Below are positions 11,601 to 24,100 of a DNA stretch of 29,473 nt, piece after piece. Source of the DNA: Smittium mucronatum (taxonomy: Eukaryota; Kickxellomycota; Harpellomycetes; Harpellales; Legeriomycetaceae); contig LSSL01004180.1 in the NCBI GenBank assembly GCA_001953115.1, forward strand, positions 1 through 29,473, given 5' to 3'. The position numbers and the translations under genes are program-made. Each line of letters starts with the position of its first letter. The stretch's first letter is position 1. Under the pieces are notes generated by a model, which made no database searches, had not been told where the DNA came from, and worked only from the letters and a program-made list of their open reading frames with translations.

Positions 11601-14600
11601 ATATACCCAAAAAAACTCAAATTTAAAATTGGAATATGTTTTTTATTCCTTCTAGTAAAATTTAAGATTTTTTAAATTTAAAACCTAATGAAAAAAAAGC
11701 TTATTTATGATTATAAATTGAATAAATAAATAAATTTATTGAAAAAAATAACCTATTTTGAGTAAAATTATATGTGTTATGGCATTTATTTGTATATAAT
11801 TTTTTTTTAATATTTAAATTAGATGAAAAATTAAAATATATAATGCTTTACAATTAAATATAAAAAATCTTCCAGGAATTTGATTAATAATTTTAAAAGC
11901 ATCTTTCCTACTAAAATAGCTCATTTATGATTATGGTATATTCAAAAAAATAGAGCCAAACATTTCATTTTTATCTTAAACCTCTAAAGCCGAAAAAATA
12001 GTTAAATTTTCAAAAAAAAAAAAAAACAATTATACAATAGAGTCATTAAATGTATTTCATTTATTTATCTATTTTGCAAATTTGATAATTTATGACAAAA
12101 TAAAAATTTTTGTTTGTTAATATTTCATTTCCTATTTTGATAAATAATTTGATTTAACAATTTAATTTTTGAACTTTAAATTAAAAAAAAAAAATCTTTT
12201 AATTTTTTATTTGTTTATGTTATTATGAAACGTATTTATTTGTGTAATACTATTTAAAGGACTAAAACTTTCAGCAAATAATTATGAATAGTGCTAGTAA
12301 GATGAGACAAAAAAATAAATATTTATGGTTATGAAATTACAAATTTATATTGGAGTATATTTAGAAGAGTGATACTTGTATTAAAATTATATATATAAAT
12401 CAGTTTTCAATTATCTTTTATTAAAAACTTTATTAAAAAGGTAAAAATGATAGCTATAATTAAAACTCTATCAAATGGAAGTTTTATTTATGGATTTATT
12501 TTTAATTTTAAATAATAAAAGTAAATTATATTGGAGTAAAAAAAATTCCAATCTGATTCAAAAAAATTTTAATAGCTCATTTTATAATTTAAATTTTTCA
12601 TAAAAAAAAGAACTATATCAGATTATATTAATTTTTCTTTGGATAGGTATAGGTTTATATACAAAAAAATTATCCGGTTACATTTATTTTTTTATATTAT
12701 CATTATTTATGACCTATTTAGGGGCCGGAAATAAATTTTTTATCTAAAAAATTACTGGATAATAAATAAAAAATATACTTTTCAGGCAAAGATTTTTTTT
12801 GAAGATATGTTATATGAATAATATGATAAATCGAAAAAAATCCGAAGGGGTCAACTTATAAAAAATCTTAGATTAATATATCATTAAAACACAGGCTTAA
12901 TTCATTATTTGAAAAATTAATCTTAGTCACTTATTTTGGGCTCTAAAAATATAGTTTTCTTATCTCTTTAAGTTAGAATTTTGAGATTTTCTCATTTGTC
13001 GAGCTAGAAAATTTTCTAATAATTATTTCAAATACTGTAACTTAAATTGTGCTCACACCTCCCCCCTCTTAATTTCATTTTTTATCTTATAATTTTATTA
13101 GATAATATGTATTTTTTTCCCACTCTTGGTGTTTATTTTAGGATTTTTTTAAAAGATATAATTATTGTTGGTTTTGTGTATTTTCTATTTAAATATCCTC
13201 ATTATGCGTCTGGATTCATATCTAAAATACCTTTCAACATATCAAAAAAGAATTAATTATTACTTTTACACAACATTTTCTCTCTGAAGTAGAGAATTTC
13301 TAAGCCTTTAAAAGTTAAAAAAAAAGCATATTTAATTTTTAAATATTTTTGGGTATTGATTTTTTCCCCCAAATTAATTATTTTTATTTTATGTTTTTAA
13401 AAATTTATAACTATCTTCAAGAAAAAAATTCCAATATAGAACAATATGTATAATTTTTTATTATGCCATCAAAGTATTCAACTATATGCTCATTTGATAA
13501 TTTTCTTGGGAGAACTTTACATATTTTTAAAAAAAAATTTAACAAAACATATAATTTATTCATATACTATTTTAGGTTAGGGGGTTTAAAGACACATATA
13601 TCACCAAAAATAACTACAAGCTCTCTCGAAAAGATTATTTATTTATTTCATTGTAATATAGCGCCTAGGTGTGATTTAATGAGCTAAGATTTCTATAGAA
13701 AAAGATATTTGGCAAATATTATATGTATAAACCATTATTATAGAACGATTTTTTTGATTGTTTAAGTGAGAAGAAATTTTTTTAAAATATTGTTTTTAAA
13801 GAGGAGATATTCTGTTTTTTTATTCAGCTGTATATAATATGATTTATGACGGAATTTGATTATTATATTAAAATTGACTTAATTTTTTCAAAAACAATAT
13901 TATTTTATAAAATATATCAATAAAAGATTGAAATTTTAACTAGATAAGGAATATTATATTTTAACTTGCTTTAATTTTTGATAAAAATCTAGTACTTTTC
14001 GTTAATATCAAGTATTTTATAAACTTCTTATATTCTAAATTCTTCAAAAAATATCATTATCATATGGTTTATAGGAATTTATTTTAAAAAAATTTCACTT
14101 TTATTTGGTTATCACCAATTTATTTTCATTTTAGGCAAAGGAAAAGAGCAAGAAATTTAAAAAATATCATTATTTTACCTTCATATATCTCAAAATTTAT
14201 TATGAACGGGTCATTTTTACTCAATTAATAGGTCACTTTAAATGAATAACTTATAAAAAAAAACTATTATTCAATTAAAAATTTTAATTTAAAAGATACT
14301 TCATTAAGTATCAAAAACAGTCTCTATTTTTTTTTACTTGAAAAATTGGTGTTAGTAGAAAATCAAAAATCTATCGCCTCTAGAAAAATATTTAATATTT
14401 TTATGAAACAATTTTTCTTTGAAATTAATTTATCATATTAATTAAAGTTAATATTGAAATTTATTTTATATATTTTTTGTGCGTAGATTTGATCCTTAAG
14501 TAGATTTGATCTGATTTAATTAAGAATAAAATTCAATTTTTTTCTGGACATTTAAAAAAATTCATTATCAGAACTAGTCACTTTTTTTTGAAATACTTTT

Positions 14601-16990
14601 CAATACGTAAATACAATATTTAAATATGTAAAAAATAGATTTAAACTTAATAGATATTATATAAATATTTTCCCTATAAATCTAATTTTAGTCGCTTGTA
14701 TTGTGTTTTTTTTAAATTTTAATTATATTTTTGTTCAATAAAACTTATGAAACCCTTTTTTAGGTGAATAAAAGAGGTTTTACGTCTAAAAATAATATTT
14801 CGGTTTACGCGATAGATAAATTATGCCCCTTTTATTTTCTTCTTCTTTTTATAAGACTAATTTATTTTAACTCTAAACAAATTCCCATATATAGAACATA
14901 TAACTAATTTTGGAAATAAAATTAGGGGCTTATCAAGAAATATATATTTTATTTATTATTAAAAACAGAGAATGTTTTTTTAGATTAGATTTTATTAAAA
15001 ATTAAAATATTTTTATTCATTATTTTTTTAGTTATTTTTTTATATTAAATATGAGCACTCTATTGTTCTTATCAGATCAGAAATAAAAATAAGACATACT
15101 TTCGAAAATATATTCAAAAATAAAACCACTTATATTTAAATTAATGAAAGCGTATTTAAAGTATGTAACGTTTAGCCAAAGATCTATTTAAATATTTATC
15201 AAATTTAAAAAAAAAATAATAATCACACGATAGCTGAGGGTGTGTATTCATACTAATAGGCTATATATATATTAACTTGGCTGGAATATGATTGCGTTGT
15301 TATCGTTTCTTTTATTTTAGATTTATGATATTTTGAAAGAAATTAAGCTCTATTTCACTATTTATTATGATATATTCTATTAATAAATTATCTAAATTAA
15401 TATAGAGAAATTTTGCTTGAGGATTTGGAATATAAAACAAATATGTATTCTAAGGTCATTTATATTATCTTTTTTAAAAAATTACATATCATAATCTTGT
15501 AAACTGCGTATATTATATTATAGTATTTAAAAAGCATTAAATATTTAGTTTTGTTCAAAATTAATCTTAAAGTTCTATAGTTTTATTCGATTTTATAGTT
15601 ATTAAAAAAAGAATTCGGCATCAAATGAATGGAATTCCTGTTTAAAAATATTTTAAATATATAATTGGAAAAAGTGAAAATATACAGTGATTTATCAATA
15701 TTTCTAATAGAAATTTTTTATTCGGTAGAATTGATTACATCCAATAAACTTTACTTTTAATTAAATAAGAAAAAATCCACTATATAGTAAAATAATCATT
15801 TAAGGATCAAACTTAAATAAGTTTCAAATCAATGTACAAAACATTTATAATTCTTACTGAATAACACTTTTTTACTTCTAAAAACCCATACTCAGAAAAA
15901 AACATGAATATATTTTTATTCAATTTTTTTTTAAATTGGAATATTACTTAGAGTGAATTGAATTTTTTTTGGTATTGATATAATAAACCATAAATAATTA
16001 GAATATATTGATAAATAAATCTTGAAAATAAAAATATTTGATATCGAAAGTTTTACTATTTTTTAATTTAGATATAAATAACAATAAATTAAATTATAAT
16101 TTTACAAAATATTTGAATTATGAGAAGGTCTAGGATAAATTTCAACAAAAAAAATGTATCATTTATTTTATTAAAAAAATACTTATCATTCTTTTAGAGT
16201 TTATGGTAATATTTAAAAACCCCACTAAGCATCTATATGAGTAGGTTTTACAAAACATTAACCATTAATAAATTTCCCCATCCTATAATAAAGTAACTAA
16301 TCCGATAGAAAAAATGCGGAATTGTTAAAATTAATATAATCGATTAAGAAATTCATGATATTTTCAATTAACAAATTATTATTATTATTTTTTAAATATA
16401 TAGATATAACCAAGTTATTTGTTTATTTATAAAAGTACCAAATAATTTATTTTTTTTTCGAAATTATATAATTTTGCTGATTATCTATCTAAGAAATTAA
16501 TTACTTTAATTGATTAAGTTTACAGACTGAATGGATTTTCTATCATTAATTTCAGAAAATATTCTGTTTTCGATCGTAAATTATATTTTAACTAAAAATT
16601 AGAATTAATATTACCAATTGACCATTTTATAACTCTAGCTTTAAACCAAAATTTTATGGAACTAATATTTTATATTTTTTCCCACCTTTTAGTGGAGAAA
16701 ATGATGTTAAAAATCTTTATTTCATATATTATAATTTTCAATATGAAACTTTTCTTTATGAAAACGAGAAGGTAAATCACCAAAATAATTATTGCATATT
16801 TAGTGTTCCTCGAAATCGTGAAAAGAATAATAATTGAATTATGGTGCTGTTGTCACCTAAAAAAAATCAATTAATACTGAATTATGTCCTTTTATTTATT
16901 TTTTATCTATATTATTGACGGTTATTAAAAAAAAAATTCAAATTTTATAAAAAATCGAAAAGTTGCAGAATATGTAAATTCGAGGGTATA

Positions 16991-17571
16991 TTAAAAAAAT
17001 TTCAATTTTGGAAATATCTTAATATAAATGAATCCTAGTTCTAGTAACGAGGCATTTCGGCATTTTGAAACCAAGAAAAACAATAATATACGCATTGCCA
17101 ATCGCCTGCAAATAAATTGAAATAATGTTAAATTGCGTTTAATTTTTGGTTTGTTTAACAGGATTTTTTTTACCACGGAATTTTGTTTCAAGAAAACTTA
17201 AAAAACATCAAAAAAACAAAGAGATGTGGAGAAAAATCTATTATCCATAACGAAATAATTTCCTCTACAGGACTTCTATGTACCTACAATAGAAGTTAGA
17301 AATTTATCAACCGAAAGACCCCGACCAAGTGAAATAAGGAAATTATCGTTATGAAGTATGTTTAATTGATTAAATGATTGAACTGGGTAATTTTTTTGAG
17401 TTATATCGAGATAAGTGGGGAAAATTATTTTATTCCCAATGTAATAAAAAAAGGGTTAAAGTTAATTAAATATAGGCCTAAGTAATCAATCATTGGTTTA
17501 ATATTTTAAAAAGGCGATTTAGGCTTTAAAGCATGGCCAATCGATAAAAGAAATGATTTAAAATGGTCGAA
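16991..17571 (-). pseudogene. Decayed piggyBac-like transposase fragment
   Basis: Minus-strand remnant in two frames. The upstream piece (17571 down to 17425) is 49 codons with one internal stop and contains HFKSFLLSIGHALKP and, after the stop, NIKPMIDYL. This resembles the piggyBac segment 'RF..IL..LHF......L.KIRPLIDYL'. The downstream piece (17359 down to 16991) has only two internal stops in about 123 codons and contains GNYFVMDNRFFSTSL. That resembles the piggyBac 'GYHlyvDNfyTSlpL' block, which carries a catalytic-region Asp. It is followed by a Lys/Asn-rich segment where the family has 'GTvRKNRKgLP', and by SKCRNASLL where the family has 'DKRdVxLLST'. A frameshift and small losses separate the two pieces. 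I see neither the N-terminal region, nor the 'GGVD..DQ' block, nor terminal inverted repeats at TTAA. The fragment cannot encode an active enzyme. The family call comes from motif memory and is moderate. The reduced stop density is seen directly. Confidence 0.42.
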
Positions 17572-19419
17572 TTTTTTTTTATTGAATTTCCGTACTTGTT
17601 ATATAATTGAATTGGCTATATTGATATAACATTATGCATGGGGTAATTTGAACTTAATTAAGCAAAAGGAATAATATTTTTTATGTTTTAGCAATTAAAG
17701 AGTTATTTGCATAGGATAAGGTAGAATTTATATTGGATAGCCCTCTTTAACCGTGGATTCATAATTTTGCACTTTTTTGTTACGAATATTATCTTTTCTA
17801 TAGAATATATAGGAAAAAGAATCCTGGCTTAATCAAACTAAGTGTTTATTAGCGTGAATAAATGGGATACTCTCTTTGAGAGCTTACACTTCGCATTAAT
17901 TTTTTACATTCATTCTGATTTTTAATTATACCTAAGAAAAATGTGTAAAGTTCTTGATTAGTACAAAATTAAAATTACGAATAGAATTTCTTATTGAGAA
18001 AATTGAGGAATATTAATTAATTTAGTCTTTTCCTCTATCTTTAATAGCTCGGGGGGAATTTAGATTACTATTAACCAATGTTTTAAATTTTAAACAAAAG
18101 CACACTTTTGAAAAGAATATCAGGTATGTTATGTTATTCCTTAAAAACTTCGTTAGTAATTAAATGTGGGGTATTATAAAAGTGCTTTAGTTGCTAATGT
18201 TAGTAAATTTCTAATTTTCTAACTCAGTTTTTCCAAAATTGATTCAAAATTACTAATAGAAATCGGTGTTTGCATAATTGATCCTATATATCGAATTAAG
18301 CTGTGGATTTTTTTTTAGTCCAATAAATTCAAAATACCTCAAAAATAAGTTTTTTTCAAGAAATTAATTCATTAGAAATGCTTCATTACGATAATTTCCT
18401 TAAAGCTTCAAATAGTTTGGATGGCTGAAGTTGTTACAGTCATAAATTAAGCTATTTAAAAATGAAAAAAAGCCCACAGAGACTACAGAGCTTAGATTTG
18501 GAGCATACAGCTAACAGGGCTGATATAAAATAGGATCATCTTCAAACATGAAATCTGATCGACATAGCCTCCATTGAAATAAACGGCTAGATGTTGAGAT
18601 CCACTTAGCTCAAAACACTGGGATTGTGCAGAGAAAATATCCCAAGCCTTACAGAGCCGATCGGTTCATCATTTTTCCAAATGGCACTGCTCTCTAATCG
18701 CTGCTTCCATTATTCCAAGTTAAGAATAATACACCTCAGTGTGTAACTTTATTATTTTGTACTTTGAAAAGTACAATACTTAGATCCCTAACTATTGCAA
18801 GGTATTTCACATTTAGGAGTAGTCAATCTAGCTGGCACTACTTTTATTCAACAAAAATGGTCTAAAAATAGCAAGCCCTTCATGAATCAGTCGCTCAAAA
18901 ATAGATTTCAAATTTCTTCCAATAAAAACACCTAAAGCTAAAATGTGTTTATAATTATAGTAATTTAGATCACTATCAAATAGGACACTTAAATTATATA
19001 ACAGGAATACGCTGTGTTTTTGGGCCCAATAAGAGCTAATGTTTTGGCCAATAGAAAGTATTAACAGGTTGTTTGGTATGTGAGCATTTTGATAATTTTA
19101 CACTAAAAAAAGTTTCAATGAATTTATTACTTATATTAGAAATGGGAACATTTAAACGCCAATCAAAATCAAATAATAATGTTGTAACCAAACATAATTG
19201 GAGGTGTGTGTATTAGTTTTATTTGGGATTGTCGCTGCATGCAAATGAAGCCAGAATACAAATCTAGAGCCTTAACGAATTAATAGCGACTCAGATATAT
19301 TTCAGAGACCTGAGAATAGTTAATATTCCTTCTTATTCATGCTCTTCTAACATAATTGTAGTACACCATCTAAAATTTCACTTTAAAGCCAGGAAACATA
19401 GTATATTTGATACCACATT
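17572..19419. other. Intergenic region of higher GC without an intact gene
   Basis: About 1.8 kb upstream of the small membrane-protein gene. It is visibly less A/T-rich than the first 17 kb, most of all at 18470-18850, but stops interrupt all six frames. It probably holds more transposon debris, the promoter and 5' UTR of the downstream gene, or an unrecognised RNA. A perfect 8-bp hairpin (TTGTACTT / AAGTACAA, loop TGAA) lies at 18757-18776. I recognise no tRNA, snRNA or snoRNA. Confidence 0.5.
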
Positions 19420-20043
19420 ATGTTTTCATATATTGACTGGAGATTCGAGCTTCAGAAAATCATCACTTCGCCCAGAGAGTATGCCTTCTCAACTTTAATC
19501 ACCTTGGGTTTTTTATATTTGTTGGTAACTAGAGTTGAAGAGTCCATGAGAAAACATAGCTTGGAGAGAGGAAACAAAAAAAAACTCCTCGATGAACAGA
19601 GCAGGAAAATCTATCTAAAGCTCCAGCAAAAGCTCTCTAACACCGGCACCGTTTCTAAAAGTTCGGATGATGAAGCTGAGTCCACTAGTGATCAACAGGG
19701 GGAAGATTCTAAAAAAGATTCGGGAGTAATTTTGGTTTATTTTATTGAATTACCCCACTTTGATTCCTTTTTAACCTTTAACCTTTATAATTATTATGTT
19801 TATAATAATCTTTCCTTAAACTCAATAGGATTTCCATCCAGCCAAACCACAAAGACCATCACCATATTCCTCTAACCTTGGTAAGCCAAATATCAGAAGA
19901 ATGGATGATATAAATCGTAAGTTCTTTAGATTTTTTTTGCTTTGGTTATTATATATCCACTTTAAAATACATTTTTTGTTTTAGGTCAAAGCAGATTTTC
20001 TCTCCCTCCACGAGGTAGCATGTGCGGCGGTTGTTGCGGTTAA
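19420..20043 (+). CDS. SelS/SelK-family single-pass membrane protein, Cys form (3 exons)
   Basis: Spliced model: exon 1 19420-19725, exon 2 19829-19916, exon 3 19985-20043, giving 150 aa and ending in TAA. The introns are GT-AG, 103 bp (phase 0) and 68 bp (phase 1). A Trp/Phe-containing N-terminus is followed by one hydrophobic helix (about residues 21-38) and a basic stretch. A charged amphipathic segment comes next (57-75, LDEQSRKIYLKLQQKL), which resembles the p97-binding helix region of selenoprotein S. Then there is an acidic Ser-rich linker (80-100) and a Pro/Arg/Gly-rich tail ending GSMCGGCCG. SelS ends in GGUG and SelK in GGUGR, so Cys149 sits where those proteins have selenocysteine. 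KPNIRRMDDIN also resembles the SelK tail (RRMGRIN). Known SelS/SelK proteins are ER membrane proteins of ERAD, and ER location here is inference. Without splicing, the first frame reads on for 151 codons with an unrelated hydrophobic tail, which I consider retained-intron sequence. No TGA Sec codon or SECIS element is needed. The splice model is strong, the family call moderate. Confidence 0.62.
19726..19828 (+). other. Intron 1 of the SelS/SelK-like gene
   Basis: GTAATT donor and CTCAATAG acceptor, 103 bp, phase 0. The intron is T/A-rich like the intergenic DNA, whereas both flanking exons have higher GC and Ser/Pro/Arg/Gly-coding content. It happens to contain no stop codon in frame. Confidence 0.68.
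19917..19984 (+). other. Intron 2 of the SelS/SelK-like gene
   Basis: GTAAGT donor and T-rich tract ending TTTTAG, 68 bp, phase 1. A second donor, G|GTAAGC, lies 36 nt upstream at 19881 and is also in phase 1, so either donor keeps the reading frame to the terminal Cys-rich exon. I chose the downstream donor because it matches GTAAGT and keeps the SelK-like RRM..IN segment. Confidence 0.66.
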
Positions 20044-21110
20044 TTTCTATTCCGCTATTCTGTAAGATTGATTTTGAATAGAATTAAAATCTTTTTAATC
20101 TATATAACAAATATCACCGTATCTAAATATAATTTAGGAGGATACATTTTATTCACTGCATTTCTTATTTACTTAACATTCTCTTGTATAAGGAAAGGCT
20201 GTGAGGTCGTCGATTTTAGGATTTCAATTTTTTTTCTATTAGTTGGACGCTTTTATTGTCATTCTTGACAAGGATTGCATTTATTCTTTTTAAATATATA
20301 TTTTTTATCTGATCAAGGCTTTATTAAGGAAAGGTGTATGAATCTTAAATTTACAGTAAAAAAAAACATTGGGGCGAGGTTATAAACCTGAACTAGAATA
20401 TTCTTGCTTTTTTACTTGTTTTTTCAATGTTTTCGAAAATTTGTATAATACATGAAACCATTTATTACCTTGTCTTATAACAATATCCCAAAATCTGAGT
20501 GAACATTCTCTGTTTGGATTTTTTCAAGTCTTCTATTCTATTTATCTATGAGTCCAATAGATGATCAGCGGTTTTAACCATATTATAAATAATAGCATTT
20601 TATTTATGAATAAGGAGAAATGCCATAGTTAGATGAATATGAGTATTGTGGATTTCAAGAATATCATTTTTACAGTAGAAATCTGCCTTAAAAAAATCGA
20701 TCGAGCTTGTCGTAAGGTACGCTATCTTACAATAAAATTCCGTGATACAAAACTTGCCATAATCAAATCTATCAGTAATAAAAATCTTTTGTAGCATGCC
20801 TATACATTTTTTCTGCACTATTTTATGGTAGGCTTTGTTTTAGTTTTTTTGGTACGATCTTGAAATGCAATTCGGTGATGTAAAAAATATGCTTTTTTAA
20901 TAAAAAAATCTATTGGATAGGCTCCATTAGTTTATCCAATAATACGGCAACGTAGTCAAATATTTTCCAATAGCTCATTTTGCACTAAAGACATTAAGTA
21001 ATTGCAAAATTCTTTTGAATCGAGAAAAAAAAAAGTAGTCAAAATCATCATATTTCTGATCCTTATACGACTAGATCACATTTTAATTTTCCTCTCTTCC
21101 GAGCCCTAAA
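20044..21110. other. Intergenic region between the two genes
   Basis: About 1.07 kb that should hold the 3' UTR of the small gene and the promoter and 5' UTR of the large gene. Short open frames exist at 20068-20268 (+), 20600-20818 (-, no ATG at the upstream end) and 20633-20794 (+, 53 codons from ATG). None has a recognisable motif, and the last two overlap on opposite strands, so I do not call them genes. A pyrimidine-rich tract immediately before the ATG at 21111 (TTTTCCTCTCTTCC) is typical of a eukaryotic transcription-start or leader region. Confidence 0.5.
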
Positions 21111-24100
21111 ATGTCATCCAGCAAAACAACCAAGGATGGAAACCATAAGGCTTTTCGTACCCCTATTCCTTTTTGGATCGGTTGGATCGAAATTTTTGAC
21201 AATGATTCCGAAAAGACAAAGCTTCAAATTGATTCACTTTCCAGTTCTAAGGAATCTACAGACAATAACTCTATTACATCAATCCAAGATTTTCTCAAAG
21301 ATTTTCTTGAATTATTCCAAATTTCATCGGGTCTAGTCCAGAGTGAGAGTAAAGGTTGGGAGTACCAAAATACCTTTTTAAAAAAATTAGATGCCAATTT
21401 CGGAGTTCTATCCAAGAAAATGGTCAAGAATAATATTCAAATTTCCCAATTAAATATTACTAATCAAGTTTCCCACTTGTATAGTTTGGTATATTCCTGT
21501 TATATCGTTACCTCAGATCCAATTGTTCGGCGAATATTGTTAAATTTATTAAACAAGTTAAACGATGTCGATAAAGAACTGGCTTTTAAAATAATAAATG
21601 AAAAATTAACTTCATTTTTAGATTTTGTCCCCGAAAATGCTACTGCTCAAAGTAATTCCTTGGAATTCTGGGAATCGTCATTCTCAAGGGTTCAATCTAT
21701 CTCTTCTAAATCTAATTCTCTCCACATGTTATTATCAATGTCTTTTAGTTCCAATATCTTGTCAAATAGATTCATTGAAATCTATGATTATTTTTATCTA
21801 AACTACGAACAATGCATATATGATCTGCAAAATCATTTCGAAAAGAGCTCTGATGACAATAATATTACCGAATCTGACAATTCAAACAATTTATATCTTT
21901 TTGATAAAATTTCTGAAGCACATTTCATCGGAAAGATTCTTTTATTGATATTGAACAAGTCAGAAATATCAAAAGGCGAGAATTTATCTAAATACTTGCA
22001 CAAAATCACAAGTCTTGAATTGATTTCGAAAAATCTGCTTTTCCTGAAAAGTTCTAGCTTTGGAATGGAGGCACGTGAAATAGCTTCGCTGATATTGATA
22101 TCTTGTTACAGAATTCTATATCCAAACTCTTACACCCAACTATCTCTGCAATTATTCAAGTTAATGCATGAAGCTCATGATTCAAACGGAACCTCTATCG
22201 CTATCATTTGCGTCAATAGGGCTATTCTTTCAAAAATTGAAGATCATTACAATACTGTTTTTCTTAAAATACATCCTGAGTACAGTAACGACTCTTGTGT
22301 TCTCAATCTTTCTTTTTGCCAGATATCATCTTTATGCGGTTCTCCAAATTTACCTCCAATAGTAAAAGTTGCTGCTTTTGAAACTATGAGCTTGTGGGTA
22401 AAAAAATTACACAAGCTGGTTTGCTTAGAACTATCAGGTTCAAAAAAAATACCCCAAAAAGACCAGCTCCCCAATCCAATAAATGATTCTGATCAAAATA
22501 ATTACTTAAAGGAATACTCAGATCTATATTCCCCAGTTGATATAGGAACTTCTTTAATTTCTATCCAAGGAAATAATCTACTTGATATGATCTGGAGTTA
22601 TTGGGAAGATCAACTTGATTCCGTCCAGCATAAAGTTAAAGATATTTTTGAATCCCTTTTAGATACAAGTTTGATTCTAGATTTAAACTCCAGTTCAGAT
22701 CTAAAAAGTAAATCCAACCTCGATTGTAATCATCCTTACTTAACAAAACTAAATGATAGTTTAAGTGAGAAAAAGCTAAGTTTTATCGATTCAGTTTTAT
22801 CTCAAGCTGTGTCCATGGATTGGTCACAAAAAATAAAGTACTCATTGCTTGCTATAATGTCTAAAAAGTTAGGATCTTCTTTTGTCTTAAATAGACAACC
22901 TAATCTTATTTCTCTAGCCCTCCAAAATATGCAAAACCCTATGCTGGCCTCAAGAATTTCTACCTTATTATCTTCCCTACTTTCCAATTATGAAAAAATA
23001 ACTGAATCAAAAGTGAATAAAAAAGGTAAAGCATTATCCATATCAACAGAAAAAAAAGAAGGTGGCATATTTATGACAGGAGTTGAAAAAAATATCAACA
23101 TACCTACTGAATCCGATTTAATTACTGTTTGGGCTAACCCTATATCCATTTCTCTCCTTAAACATAGTTCTAAACTCACAAAACTTATCGCTCACCATGT
23201 ACTACCTTTCGCTTTTAAGAAATTCCCTACTCTCTTATTTCACATACTCGAAAAAGTTCTTTTAAATGAAGACATGGATATCGATTCAATAATTTCTTCT
23301 GCTGTTAATTTAAACTCCAAGCTGATATGTTTTTACGACGAAAGGGATCCTATAGACGATTATTTTGAAGACGAATCTTCAGATTTTTACCGCCTCGATT
23401 CACTTCAGAATGTTAATAGTATCCCACCAAACATGAAGGTTGAATCAACTATTGCCATATTATATGTTGCTAAAACTTTAGGGCTAATTAAACCAATTCA
23501 AATAGATGGAAAATATTTGTCGTATTCGTATACTAGCCAAAATGTTGGAATTATTAACTCCGCTAGGTGGTCAAAGCTCCAATATATTATAAAAGATGTT
23601 TTATATTCTGCTGTTAATAATTCATCTTGGTCAGTAAGAGCAGACTTTTTAGGTTTGGTTAGTTACAGCAACAAAATATCGGATCCTTTAGATAGCTGTG
23701 AGTCTGATTGCATTTACAATATTCTCAAAAAATCCACTAATTCTCAGAGTGCCGAGTTTAGACAGCGAAGGTATTCAATCTTGGTCTCATTTGCAGAAAG
23801 ACTCGAGTTCTTATACATTACATCATTAAAAAAGTTGGATAAATATTACGATAGTCCCAAGATTGGAAAGGATACAGAAGTTACTCAATTGTACAGAGAA
23901 TCCGTTGAAGCTGTAAATACCATCAATAGCATTATCAATTGGCTATGTAGGCTGGCCATAGTTGATTGTCTTTCTCCAAGCTCAAATTTTGTTAGGGTAT
24001 CCACTGGCTTACAATTTTTATCAATAATTCAAAAGTATCTCTCATTTTCCGTCGATGGAAATGTGTTAAATTATTCCAGTTTTGATGGAAATACTGATCA

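Larger units (their letters stand above)
6771..16990. other. AT-rich gene desert, main part
   Basis: More than 10 kb with no gene that I can support. The longest open frames are at 10653-10880, 13047-13256 and 13463-13687. They are 69-75 codons of mostly F, I, L, K, N and Y, as expected for chance frames in such A/T-rich DNA, and they lack recognisable motifs, splice context or neighbours. Besides the simple repeats listed separately, the stretch holds A/T homopolymers and short AT-dinucleotide runs only. Confidence 0.6.

Noticed and set aside
13047..13687. Two forward open frames of 69 and 74 codons in the desert
   Set aside because: The lengths are expected by chance at this A/T content, residues are mostly F, I, L, K, N and Y, and there are no motifs, flanking exons or homology that I can recognise.
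19726..19875. Read-through of the first exon into a hydrophobic tail (151-aa version of the small protein)
   Set aside because: The extra residues are encoded by a T/A-rich GT-AG interval, and splicing there joins a Pro/Arg-rich exon and a Gly/Cys tail expected for the SelS/SelK family.
20600..20818. Overlapping open frames on both strands between the two genes (72 codons minus, 53 codons plus)
   Set aside because: The minus frame begins with GTG rather than ATG at its upstream end. Neither product has a recognisable motif, and opposite-strand overlap makes at least one a chance frame.
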